Shown: piece after piece, positions 38,980-49,898 of the stretch
Layout of the letters: each line of letters starts with the position of its first letter
How positions within the stretch are numbered: the first letter of the stretch is position 1
Assembly (NCBI GenBank): GCA_033961575.1
Contig: CM066736.1
Location: 85,853,352 to 85,917,351 of the forward strand
Direction of reading: 5' to 3'
Source: Aselliscus stoliczkanus
Taxonomy: Eukaryota > Chordata > Mammalia > Chiroptera > Hipposideridae
Length of the DNA stretch: 64,000 bases
Translations under genes and position numbers: made by a program
The notes under the pieces: model-generated
The model's database searches: none
What the model saw: only the letters and a program-made list of their open reading frames with translations
What the model was told of the DNA's origin: nothing

Positions 38980-39309
38980 TGTAAGAGAGCACAAGGCTCC
39001 TCTCTGACTCCATCTTGTTCAAGCCTACTTTGTTCTCAAGGCCTTGAGGCTAATAGCTTCTAATCATTAGAGGAATTTTGCTTGTGGCTGGAGTTTTACA
39101 AAGAAAGCCTATCCCATTTCCTCTTCCCTTGACAAAAAAGAAGCCTGAACTCGGTACTTGGGTGGTAAATGGACTGGAGGGTTCCCATCTTCTCGGTTGG
39201 CGCTTTCTTGATCAATAAACCTTTCCTTACTCCAAACTGTGACGTTTTCAGTTTTGGCCTTTTGAATTGTCGGGCACACAGACTTTGGCCAGTCCTTATA
39301 AAACTGTCA
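38980..39309 (+). mobile_element. Putative solo LTR of an ERV1-type element
   Basis: TCTTGATCAATAAACCTTTC followed by TTACTCCAAACTGTGACG and GTCGGGCACACAGAC has the polyadenylation-signal and U5 layout of a gammaretrovirus-like LTR. The region begins TG and ends CA, but no target duplication is clear. No viral gene is present. Confidence 0.4.
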
Positions 39310-39929
39310 AAGATTACAACTAGGGTGAAGATTTATATTGTAATTATTAAGAATGTATCCCATAACAGGTTAGTAGATAAACAGTAACAACATTCTAATT
39401 TAGTGGCAAGATACAAAGAAATGTTTCATTTTGTTAAACATCCCCATATTTTAGAAAATGATAATTTCTGGTGGATCAATCCATTTTTATTGATACAATT
39501 TTGAACCTCAACATGGATACTAGCTAGCAAGGCTTAAAAAACAATCAAATCTACCCCAGAACTAAAAGGAATCCAAAGCAATTTTCAGTAGTGAAACATG
39601 GTCTTGGGATTCTATATTCTCCCAAGTTTCACTTTTCCCTTTCGGGCATCTAAAATTTTCTGGCTTCTGAGGTATAATAATTATAGAAGAGCTGAGGTGT
39701 CTTTAATCTTTTTCCTCGTTACTACTGGAGAGCGCTTCAGGGAAGCTGACGGCCAATAGAAGAGGATGGACTGGCTAACATTCACCCTCCTTTCCCTGTA
39801 CCCCTTGCTTTCAAAACAAAAGTACTATGATTCTTAAATATAATTATTCTACAAATCCCCACCATCACCAAACACCATCCCCACAGACCTTTTATGATCC
39901 CCCAAGACCACAGTGAAGTATCTTCAAAA

Positions 39930-40785
39930 CAAATTTTGAGTTTAATTTGCTTAATCTACAAGAGCTATTACAAATCAATATAATCAATATCCTATAGGCC
40001 AATAGAAAAGGGGCAAAGGATATAAAAAGTCAGGACACAGAAAAAGAAATGCAAGTGGTCAAAAAGCATGAAAAGATGTACAGTTAACCCTTAAATCATG
40101 CAGGGGAGCCCCCCCCCCTCAACCCCCATCATCCCCCACCACATGCAGTGGAAAACCTGCATATAATTTTGACCCCCCCAAAAAAAAGCTTAACTACTCG
40201 CAGCCTACTGTTAACCTCACCAATAACATAAACAGCAATTGACATATATTTTGTATGTCATAGGTATTATGTATTGTATTCTTACAATAATGTAAGCTAC
40301 AGAAAACAAAATATTATTATGAAAATCATAAGGAATAGAACAGTTTCAGTGCTGTACTGGATTTATCAATACCATAAATTTACTTTGTCTAGTTTACCAG
40401 ATGACTAGTTTGTCAGTACCTACATCAATACTGTCTTATAGGATGCAAAACACTGTAGATGTCATACATATTACTAACACTAGACATCAAAAATGAAAAG
40501 ATAATGTGAAAAAGAAATTTGTTTTTAAAATAGAACAATTCATGCACTGATAATAGAGCAGCAATACGACTGCTTTATGGTATACTAGGTAATCAACATA
40601 AGTGCTTCACGGTAATAAGTAAATCTCTAAAAAATTTTCCAATATATTCGTATGTAATTGTTGAAAAAAATCTGCATATAAGTGGATACCCACGGAGCTC
40701 AAACCCGTGTTGTTCAAGAGTCAACTGTATAATCACACTCATAATTAAAGCTCTGCACACCAAAACAAACATTGCACTTTGTGGC
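39930..40785 (+). mobile_element. L1 ORF2 fragment split by a Tigger element
   Basis: 39930-40080 (ATCTACAAGAGCTATTACAA, AAGCATGAAAAGATG) and 40728-40785 (ATCACACTCATAATTAAAG) join into one decayed L1 ORF2 segment once the inserted DNA transposon is removed. Confidence 0.6.
40081..40727. mobile_element. Tigger-family DNA transposon (Tigger2-like)
   Basis: 647 bp bounded by TA dinucleotides at 40079-40080 and 40728-40729. The left end is CAGTTAACCCTTAAATCATG and the right end, inverted, CAGTTGACTCTTGAACAACA. The interior is non-coding and A/T-rich. Name from memory of the CAGTTGACCCTTGAACAAC terminus. Confidence 0.8.
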
Positions 40786-40789
40786 AGAC

Positions 40790-41255
40790 TAGTTTCCAAA
40801 GAACACTGCACCGATACACACACCCTCTTACAATGCGATGTTGCCACTCCTCCATTAGGAGGTGGCGTCTATGTCTCCTCCCCCTCACATTTGGGCAGGC
40901 CTGTGAGTTCGGCAGAAATGACACTGTGACTTCTGAGGCTAAATCATAAAATCACCTGGCCCTCTTAGAGGACGCTCGTCCTTGGAAGTCACCTGTGAGG
41001 ATGCCAAGCAGCCAGAGGGAAAGGACTGACTGTGTCTCCACAGCCCAGCCCCAGCTGACATCCCAGCTACAGCCAGACAGGACCATTCAAATCCCCAGCC
41101 CTTGAGACGCCAGGAAGGACATCAAGCACAGTACAAACAAGTTGTTCCAATCAAGCCCAAACCAAACTGCATATTTGTGAGCAAAATAAATAATGATGTT
41201 TTAAACCATTAAATTTTTTGTTTGTTACTCAGCAATAGAAAATGAACGGACCTGT
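40790..41255 (+). mobile_element. MaLR (MLT1-like) LTR
   Basis: GGCAGAAATGACACTGTGAC, CCCAGCCCCAGCTGACATCC, then AAATAAATAATGATGTTTTA and GTTACTCAGCAATAGAAAAT match the order of MLT1 LTRs. No internal region is present. Confidence 0.7.
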
Positions 41256-41299
41256 CTGATTAAAGAGTCAAACTACTTTAGAATCTGTCAGGGTTGATA

Positions 41300-41822
41300 T
41301 GAATAAGGAAAACAATGTTGGGGGAATATAAAATGGTCCAATTTGAAGGCAGGGCAGATTAGCAATAATTAGCAAATTTTAAATTGCATATAATATTTGA
41401 CCAAGCAATCCCACAAATCACAAAAATGTGTTCAAATATGCTTATTCCAATATTGGCTATAAAAGCAAAAACTAAATAGCCACTCTTAAATTGTGGTACA
41501 TTCATAGAATGGAAAACTGTATAACCATTAAAAAAACAAAGTGCCAATCTGGAATACAAACAAAAGAGCAAGAAACTTTAAATGTCATGCAAAGAAACAT
41601 TATTATATATCCTGATTGATGTAGATCAAGGGTTGGCCAACTCATTCTATAAAGAGTCAAAGATTTAATGTTTTAAGCTTTTCAGGGAGCATTCAGTCTC
41701 TGCACATTCTTTGGGGTTTTGTTTATTTGTTTGTAATCCTTTAACAATGTAAAAACCTTTCTTAGTTCATCAGTTGTTACAAAACCCTATGACTGTTGGC
41801 GATAGGCTGCTGATCCCTCATG
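41300..41822 (+). mobile_element. L1 trace followed by a hAT-like element
   Basis: 41300-41600 is an old L1 fragment (TTGACCAAGCAATCCCACAA, AAATTGTGGTACATTCATAG). 41628-41822 is a hAT-Charlie-like non-autonomous element with ends CAAGGGTTGGCCAACTC and GGCTGCTGATCCCTC. Confidence 0.55.
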
Positions 41823-43233
41823 GAGATAATCACAGGTATTATGAGATGATTTTTTAGAGTGGCATTTGGTTTGGAAATGTAGTCAGACCTCTTCTGGACC
41901 CCTCCCCGCTTCCTAGTCTTTTCTTTTTCAGGCCAGGCAGCCATTCTCAGCCTGGGACCAGGCTAACAACTATCATGGAAGCATTAAGGCCCAGGTTGTT
42001 TCAGGTAAACTCAGATTACTGCGACTTTGGTGTACTTTTTTGAGGGGCCACAAAAGCAAACCTGGTAGAAAATTAGGTTTCCGTATTTCCACAGAGGATA
42101 AAAATGTTGAATTACTGAACCAAGAATTTCAGTTTGGTAAATTCCATCGATCCTTTTTAAAAAGACAAAAGTCCCTTCTGCAGTATAGCACTATCAATCA
42201 CCTATTTTTCAAAATCTTTTGAAACCCCTGAAACACTCACTTTGAAAAGTATTGCAAGAACACAAAAATCCTTTAAAATTAGTGGTTGGTGCTACTGGCT
42301 ATAATGGTGCCAACAGCCAATGTCACAGATGTACACAAACAACCCACCAAGTCTAACCTCTCATTAAAACACTTGATAACTCCTATACCTAATTGAGAGT
42401 TTTCTCTGACACAGATGATACAACCTTGGAATTAAAGCCTTTATTTTGACATTAACTCTCCTCTCAAATAAGTCCCACCTTCAATTCAGTCTTTACTAGG
42501 CACTACTAAATTATAAAACAGGCTGCTCCACAAGAAAAGAAATTTTATCTCTGAACTTTCTACTTTCCTTGTATATTTTGGCTCTGGGTTTTTTATCTCC
42601 ACCCTATTCACCCCAATCTTGGTGGAAGGTCCAAACCTGTCTTTTCTCCTCTGTTTCTTTGGGTAGTGTTGCTCTAAGAAGCAGTCCTTTGTAGCGACAG
42701 ATCCAGTACTGTCCTCTGCATGTTTCCCTCTTATCCTCCCTCTCTTGTTCCCTTCTCTTTTCTATTTTATCTTGCTGGCATTTCCTTCACAGACTATGCT
42801 AGGAACTGTGGGGATACAATCCTCTAATTTCAGAGGATGTAATCTTACTAAAATACTGAAGTTTGTGCACACAAAAAGGCCAATCTGCAGTAAAAATGTC
42901 CAGCAGTATACTTCTATTGAGCATTTGTTAGAGCACTGTTATTTTAGAAATATAAGGCGAAAGAAAAAAGATACATAATTACATAGGATGACCCGAAGGA
43001 CAAATATTGGAAGACAGAAGACACTTGTCAGTGGTCCAAGAGTTAAGAGTAATATCATCCTGTAATTAGCTTCAAAATAACTGGGGTGAAGCAGGGAGCA
43101 CACTAGGTAGGCGTATAGATAAAACAAGGCCATGAGGTGACAGTCATGGAAGCTGGGTAATAGGGATCTACCTGGAAGTTCATTACATCCCCCCTCCATA
43201 TGTATGCATTTCAGTATACACTGAGATATATAA
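41823..43233. other. Intron 1, no recognised feature
   Basis: Intronic sequence without an assigned repeat, exon or young SINE. Confidence 0.4.
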
Positions 43234-43512
43234 CAGTTAGCCCTCTGCATCCGTGAGCTCAAACAACTGAGGATTAAAATAAATCTAAAAAAACCCAAAA
43301 TTCAAGAAAGCTCCAAAAAGCAAGTGCTTGTCCTGCTCTAATGAGCACTAAACTGAATCCATACAAATGCAGGAATGTTAGGCACACCCTGCAGTAGCCT
43401 ATCTGCAAATTAGGTTAAGTGCAAATACTACACCATTTTATACAAGAAACTTGAGCATCTGAGGATTCTGGTATTGGGAGAGGGGAGATCTGAGAACCAA
43501 TCCCCCACAACT
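43234..43512 (-). mobile_element. Tigger-family MER2-like element
   Basis: CAGTTAGCCCTCTGCATCCG at one end, GCAAATACTACACCATTTTA and GAACCAATCCCCCACAAC at the other follow the reversed MER2 layout. Decayed and non-coding. Confidence 0.65.
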
Positions 43513-43574
43513 ATATAAATTTCAATATACATGTTTCATTATTCATTGAAATTTCCACAATAAAAAAAGTTTTA

Positions 43575-43678
43575 GGGCCGGCCGAGTGGCGTGGTGGTTA
43601 AGCGCTGGCTTGGGAAGCCAGCGGCCCTGGTACGGGTCCCACATATAAGGACCAGTGACACTGCCCTCAAAAAAAAAA
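43575..43678 (+). mobile_element. Type A tRNA-SINE
   Basis: GGGCCGGCCGAGTGGCGTG head and A-tail; TSD AAAAAAAGTTTTA at 43562-43574 and about 43679-43691. Confidence 0.95.
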
Positions 43679-44107
43679 AAAAAAAGTTTTAAAGTAATAT
43701 CAATAGGAACAGAAAAAAAGGATAAGACCATACAGGAGCCTGGAGAAAAAGTGTACTTAACAGATAATGGATGAAAAGAGGATGAAAAGAAGGTTGATAA
43801 AAGAGATAAGGGAGTCAAAGGACCCCCAGGAAAATGAGAACTAATCAATAAAGGTGTTAGGATAATAGAATAGCCATCAGGAAAGAAAAGAGAAGAAATG
43901 AAACATATGTATGTAGGAAACATGCCCTATACCTTTCATCCAATTCCAGATGGCTTAAAGACATTTAAAAGTAAATAATTAAAGCATAAATGTACCAAAA
44001 GAAACCAAGAACAATCATTTTATTACCTCAAAGGTCTAAGAATGACACAAAATTCAGAGGCTATAAACAGAAAAAAATTAACAAATTTTACTACACAAAT
44101 GTTTTTT

Positions 44108-44593
44108 ATTTTCCATAAAGAGATATATACCCCTATGTCCACTGCAGCACTATTCACAGCGGCCAAGACATGGAAACAACCAAAGTGTCCTTCCATAGAT
44201 GATTGGATAAAGATGTGGTACACATACACAATGGAATATTACTCTGCCATAAGAAAAGATGAAATACTGCCATTTGCAACAACATGGATGGATCTTGAAA
44301 TTATCATGCTAAGCGAAATAAGTCAGACAGAAAATGTCGAGAACCATATGCTTTCACTCATGTGGGATATAAAACTGAAAGCAACAAATGAACAGGACAA
44401 ACAAAAACTCATTGACACAGACAACAGTTCAGTGGTTACTGGAGGGTAAGGGGGGAGAGGGAAGGTAGAGGAGGATACCTCTTATACGCAATACATAGAA
44501 GATGTACTATAGAATTACATACTTAAAACCTATATAACTTTATTAACCAATGTCACCCCAATAAATTTAATTTTATAAATAAATGAATACATT
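44108..44593 (+). mobile_element. Younger L1 3' end inserted in the old L1
   Basis: A 5'-truncated copy reads MEYYSAIRKDEILPFATTWM from ORF2 and ends with CACCCCAATAAATTTAATTT. The TSD AAATGTTTTT lies at 44098-44107 and 44594-44603. Confidence 0.85.
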
Positions 44594-44874
44594 AAATGTT
44601 TTTAAATTACGCATGGTAAAAACAATCCTATGCAACCTCAAAGGAAAACACAACCTAACAAAAAAGTTTAATTCACATAACAAAGACAATTTCACTAAAA
44701 CATAAAGAGTTCCTAGAAATCAATAAGAAAAAGTCCAACAATCCAACAGAAAAAAAAGGCAAAGAATATTAATAGGTAATTCACAAAAAGGAAAATACAA
44801 ATAGCACTTAAACATGAAAAGACTCTCAATCTCGCCTATAAGAGAAATGCAGATTAAAATTTACACTAAAGTTG

Positions 44875-44993
44875 GGCCGGCCGAGTGGCACGGTGGTTGA
44901 ACGCTGGCTTGAGAAGCCAGCGGCCCCGCTTCAGGTCCCACATATGAGGACTAGTGACACTGCCCTCAAAAAAGAAAAAAAAAACAAAAAAAC
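44875..44993 (+). mobile_element. Type A tRNA-SINE
   Basis: GGCCGGCCGAGTGGCACGG head, mixed A-rich tail. Perfect TSD TACACTAAAGTTG at 44862-44874 and 44994-45006. A second SINE starts at 45007, directly after the right-hand TSD. Confidence 0.95.
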
Positions 44994-45006
44994 TACACTA
45001 AAGTTG

Positions 45007-45437
45007 GGCTGGCCGAGCGGTGCATTGGTTAAGAGCTGGCTTGGGATGCCAGCTCTGAGCAGCAGGGCCCCGGTTCAGGTCCCACATGAGGGCCAGTGAC
45101 ACTGCCCTCTACAGCTAAGATGGTGAACAACAGCTTGATTTGGAACTGGGCTGCCATGAGTCTCCAGCAACAGAGTAGGCGGCAGCCCCTGCTGCAGTAA
45201 GCTACAGTGAGTGGCCAGCAGCTGGTGTGAGCTGCCAAGAGCTGCTGTGAGTGGTCATCCAGAGGCCGGTGACCCATCTGCCTCATCCGGGAAGAGCGCA
45301 ATTACGATACCAGCATGGGCCAGTGAAGCAATGTCCTCCACAACTAGACTGAAGAAGAAAAAGACATCAACTTGTCTGTTCCCCTTCCCCGATTCCCCAA
45401 CACTATTCCCCAGCCCCAAGTCCCCAATAAAATCTTT

Positions 45438-45440
<3 letters not shown>
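45007..45440 (+). mobile_element. Type B long composite SINE
   Basis: Starts GGCTGGCCGAGCGGTGCATT. The head carries a small extra GCTCTGAGCAGCAGG segment typical of types C/D. The body has one internal repeat unit, and the tail has CCCCAATAAAATCTTT before an AT array. Confidence 0.92.

Positions 45441-45483
<43 letters not shown>
45440..45483. repeat. (AT)n microsatellite at a SINE tail
   Basis: About 42 bp of uninterrupted AT directly 3' of the type B SINE AATAAAATCTTTAAAA tail. Confidence 0.95.
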
Positions 45484-45486
<3 letters not shown>

Positions 45487-45721
45487 TTGCAGATGTGCAG
45501 TATATGTAATATATTAATGTCTGTATTAGCAAAAGACTGGAAATAAGTTTAATGTCCATCAATATGGGACCCACTAAATTATGGTATATCCTACAGTGGA
45601 ATGCTATGTGCCAACAAAGAATAAATTATGTGGCAGGTCTTCAAGATTAAAATGATACAACCTTTAAGATATATGATTAATTTTGTTTTTTTTTTAAAAG
45701 TACAAAACAGTTTATGAAGTA

Positions 45722-46215
45722 TTTTTTTTAAAGGTTTTTTTTTTTTTAATTGGAAAATTTGGGAAGGGGAAATTGAAGAACAACTTGTTGTTCTTCAATC
45801 TTCGTTGTGGAGGGCGCCAGTCACCATCTGGCTTCCCGTCGGCAGCTTGTGGCCTCTAAGCTCAAGGTGCTGTATTCAATCTTAGTTGTGGCTGGGCATA
45901 GCCACCATTCCATGCGGGAGTCGAACCAGCAGTACTATTCTTAAGAGCACACGCTCTAGTAGCCACTGAGCCATCCAGGTGGCAGCTCAGCTCAAGGTGC
46001 CAAGTTCAGTCCTAGTTTCAGGTGGGTGTAGCCCACCATCAAACAGGCAATCTTGTTACACCAGCTGAGCCATCCTGCCACCTGTGGGCAGCTCAGAGAC
46101 AGCTCAGCTCGGGCACAGCGTCACTGGCCCATGTGGGAATCGAACTGGCGGCCCTGTTGCTCAGAGCACGGGCTCTAAGCCAACTCTTAACCAATTGAGC
46201 CACTCAGCCGGCCCA
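45722..46215 (-). mobile_element. Trimeric tRNA-SINE (type D relative)
   Basis: On the minus strand three tRNA-like units follow one another. Heads lie near 46215 (GGGCCGGCTGAGTGGCTCAA), near 46085 (GGCAGGATGGCTCAGCTGG) and near 45990 (CCACCTGGATGGCTCAGTGG). The tail has CCCCTTCCCAAATTTTCC and an A-run. No clear TSD. Confidence 0.82.
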
Positions 46216-46499
46216 AAAGTCAGTATACTTAACATGTTATCATTTGTGTTTCATAGGGAGAAAAAGAATAAAATTATGTAATTATTAGAGATGCATAAAA
46301 TATAATTGACAATACTGGTTGCCACAGGGAAGGGAAAATGGGTATTTGGAGCACAGAGTAGTATGGAGTTATACCTTCACTGTATCCCCTTACATGCCTT
46401 TTGAAAATGTTCAACATGAATATGTTATCTATATTTAAAAATAAAACTACATTTACATTTTAAAAAAACAGATGGCAACCAACCTTTAAGCACAGATAG

Positions 46500-47230
46500 C
46501 TGTAATAAGCATTATTCGAATCAGTGTGACATAGCGGTAACTAGAGTCAATAATTCTGAACTCTGGGGGGTTCTATCACTCACCACTGGGCAAATCACTT
46601 AACTCTGTCTGAGTCTGTTTCCCCATTCCAGAAAATGGAGATGTTTCCTGCATGCCTACATCTGTGGGTTATTTTAAGGATCAAATGAAATAATGGATAT
46701 AAAAGCTCTCTGAAAAAGTACAAAGTATTAACAGAAATAGAGATGTCAAGAAAGGGATGTGGTTACCAGGGTAAGGTGATGAATTGGTTTAGGCATTTCT
46801 AATTTGAAGAGAAGAGACAGATTTAGAATTCATTTATATACACAGAGGTGATAAAATCACAAGAGCATAACAGATCCCTGAAGGACAAACATTCAATGAC
46901 CAGAATCACAGATCTGCGGAGCTGGAGAAGGTCCTGAAGGGCATCTGGGCCTCTGCTACCCAGCACCGCCAGGGAGCCTGCTGGAAGCGCAGACTCTCAG
47001 CGTCCACCACACACTTCCTCAATCAGAATCTGTATTTTCACAAGGTCTCTAGGAAATGCCTATGTACATGGTAAGTTGAATAAGAACTAACTGAAGCCAT
47101 TTTACTCATTTTGCAGGCACTAAAATGGAGGCCCTAAAGAAAGCGACTTATCCACTTTCACACTGTTAATATGTAGCAAAGTCAATATTTGGACGCAGGC
47201 TTGATCTCCTGGGCTATGTATATGCAAGCA
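46500..47230. repeat. MIR copies in intron 1
   Basis: MIR(+) at about 46500-46740 (ACTGGGCAAATCACTTAACT) and MIR(-) at about 47090-47230 (TTTTACTCATTTTGCAGGC). 46741-47089 shows nothing recognised. Confidence 0.65.
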
Positions 47231-47269
47231 TGTATACCATGTACTTTTTTCCCAGGAACCCCATTTCAA

Positions 47270-47840
47270 AGCCATTGAGACATCTTTGCCTGGCAAATGT
47301 TCCATTCCCCCATCCCCATTTCTAATCAGCCATCCAGTCCATCAATTCTTTCTTCACATCATCTTGGGCATATGTTTCTTCTCTTCCACATCCTTTGTCC
47401 ATTGCCCTAAGCTGCTGCTCTTTATACTACGAAAAACCAAGTTCCTTCTTTATGGATGTATGAACTTCCTCTTCTGCAAACAAGAGCTCAAGGCATTAAA
47501 TGTTACCATACTGATTTCAGGCAGGATCTATGTTTGAAACCCACCAAGACTAGCCAACTATAACTTGGTAAATCTAACCCAGAATCTTTATGTCTTCACT
47601 TCCATTATTTCTTCCCCATTACCTCCTTCTCTTTGCCCCAAGACTAACCCACGTCGCCTTTATCTAACCAGGTCCTCCCTCTATAATCAAGCTTTACAAA
47701 ATAAATCCAAAAGCCCTAAACTACTTTCCAGTACTACCTTCTATCCCAATCCGTCCCGATAGGCTCTCACCATCCACAAACATTCTCATGCCTTCATAAT
47801 TCTCTCCTCTACACTGTACCCTAACAAGCCCAAGTGTCTC
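47270..47840 (+). repeat. Possible L2-like pyrimidine-rich stretch
   Basis: Pyrimidine-rich sequence with L2 flavour (CTAACCAGGTCCTCCCTC, AACATTCTCATGCC), too decayed to be certain. Confidence 0.3.
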
Positions 47841-47897
47841 AACATTTCTTGAGTACCCACAGTGTGCCAGGAACATTTCTTGAGTACCCACAGTGTG
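47841..47897. repeat. 31-bp tandem duplication
   Basis: The unit starting AACATTTCTTGAGTACCCAC at 47841-47871 is followed at once by a second copy with 26 identical bases (47872-47897). Confidence 0.9.
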
Positions 47898-48836
47898 TCC
47901 TATACAATATAGGACCGAAGTCTAAATACCTCTGGATACCTTTCCTACATGAATTCAATAAAATTAAAAGCCCTGGTGTCTGTCCCATTTCCACTTCTGC
48001 ACCCAGAAGTTTCGACTTGTTAAGAGCAAACAATACGGGAAGACTTTAATAGATGCTCAGCCACAAGAAGAACAGATGGACAGATAGAAGAAGCCACCCA
48101 CAGCAAGAACACTATGCAACAATCTGTACGCTACAGCACTTGGGGAAGCAGGCCAGAGACTCCGTTGTACAAATTGAGTTCAATTAAATCAACCTGAAAA
48201 AAACAAAGGATGCTTCAGTTCAAAATCTGATATTTATTCCAATTATCCTAACACAGAGTCCCAGCCCTGCTCTTTCACTTGGGAATGTGCTTAACCTAAG
48301 CTTCACGTACTTCATCTGTAAAATGGAGCTAGTAACAGCTTCTGCCTCATGGAGTTGTCATGAGGAGTACATGGAGTGACCACCGAATGCTTTGACCCAG
48401 GGCTGGCACATATGATATACTCGTAGTTCAATAACAATACTATTATTATTAATCATCTGAAAGTTTCCTCAGTCTTTAGCCATCAGTTTATCTGTAACTT
48501 CAAAATCTATCCATCTAACCAGAGCTATACAGGCTCGCAAAGTTAGAGGCTAGGGTGAAATTGGAAAACTGTATTTTAAATCCAACAAGTAAACAGAGTC
48601 AGATGGTGGGAAAGGTTCTGATTTGAGAACCACAACAGCTAGGTATGAACTCAAGCTCCTCTGTGTTCTTTTCTGGGCCTTGATTTTCCCACCTGTAAAA
48701 TGGAGGAAATGGTTCCAACTACAGTGGCTAAAAATACTGTGAGAATGGTTTTAAAGAGGTTAGCTCCTAAAAACACAAGGCAGCATAGCGCAAGATAAAA
48801 AGATAAGAGTCGGAAATTCATCCATGAATAATTTTT
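47898..48836 (+). repeat. Two MIR copies
   Basis: MIR(+) at about 48270-48440 (CTTCATCTGTAAAATGGAGC) and at about 48590-48780 (CCCACCTGTAAAATGGAGG). Other sequence unassigned. Confidence 0.65.
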
Positions 48837-48850
48837 AAAAGATATTTCTG

Positions 48851-48949
48851 GGGCCAGCCGAGTGGCACGGTGGTTGGACGCTGGCTTGGGAGGCCAGCAG
48901 CCCCGGTTCGGGTCCCATATGTTAGGGCCAGTGACACTGACCTCAAAAA
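48851..48949 (+). mobile_element. Type A tRNA-SINE
   Basis: Diverged type A copy (GGGCCAGCCGAGTGGCACG). Perfect 14-bp TSD AAAAGATATTTCTG at 48837-48850 and 48950-48963. Confidence 0.93.
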
Positions 48950-48963
48950 AAAAGATATTTCTG

Positions 48964-49760
48964 TAATGGCGTGTGACAATGAGCTACAAATCTTGTCTGA
49001 AGGAAAATCTGGCAACAAATGGTCATCTCCAAGTTGAAGTGAAGTGAATACCTACAACTAAGCAGACAAACACCTATTCCATCTCCAGGACTCAGTTTCA
49101 GATTCTCCACATCCTCCCTGACCTCCCAGCCCCATCCATTACCCCGAAACAAGATGATCTTCAGGTAGTTTGAAAACAGCCGAGTTTGTATACTATCAAA
49201 AATGAGGCCGATATGCAATTAAGAAATTCTGCCATTCTCATGAGCCCATCTAATAAGAAGACTGATGTCTTCTGATAGAAATATATGAATATCAAAAGGA
49301 AAACAGTCACCCCAGAGCACCTGGAAAACTGTTATTTTTACATTTATTTTAAATACCTTCCATGTAAAATAAACTCCATTAAACTAATGAATGAAAACAA
49401 GCCTGAAATACCTACTATATATCCAATTCTGTAATGGGACCCACTCTCCCCTGTAATGAGCACAGTCCTGTACAATAGCCTAGACCTGTCAGGAGCACCC
49501 CACGGCCTAACTTTCTATCTTGCGTCATTCTATTTTCAGAATGAAAAATTAGAACGTCTTCTTCATATTGCTGCTTCTCATATATACCCAGATATTAACA
49601 TTTTAGTAGATGAAACCATGCCAATTTTTTCAATGACGTTATTGTATTCATTCAGGCAGACAAAGTTAAAAACAGCATCTTCATAATCCTAAATACAGTT
49701 ATTTTCATTTTGCATTTTAAAAAGGTTAGTTTTCCTGTATTATAAAAAAAATGACTGGAA
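48964..49760. other. Intron 1, no recognised feature
   Basis: No exon, SINE or assigned repeat. A 76-codon open frame at 49456-49686 shows no recognisable domain. Confidence 0.4.
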
Positions 49761-49898
49761 GGGCTGGCTGAGTGGCTCAATTGGTTAAGTGCAAGCTCAA
49801 GAGTGCAAGCTCTGAGCAACAGGGTCGCTGGTTCGATTCCCAGCCCGAGCTGAGCTGCCACAGGCTGGCTCAGCTAAAAAAAAAAAAAAAAAAAAAAA
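49761..49898 (+). mobile_element. Type C tRNA-SINE
   Basis: GGGCTGGCTGAGTGGCTCAA head, short body with CCCGAGCTGAGCTGCC, 24-bp A-run. TSD AAAAATGACTGGAA versus AAAAATACTGGAA. Confidence 0.92.

Larger units (their letters stand above)
43930..46465 (+). mobile_element. Old L1 LINE broken by four later insertions
   Basis: Four pieces of one decayed L1 line up in order: 43930-44107, 44594-44874, about 45484-45721 (AGCAAAAGACTGGAAATAAG, GTGGAATGCTATGTG) and 46216-46465 (ACTGGTTGCCACAGGGAAGG). They are separated by a younger L1 and three SINE insertions. Antisense to UVRAG. Confidence 0.65.

Noticed and set aside
45824..45842. CTCF-like core CACCATCTGGC
   Set aside because: Incomplete match lying in a SINE body; similar partial cores at 23726 and 37114 match only 12 of 14 positions.
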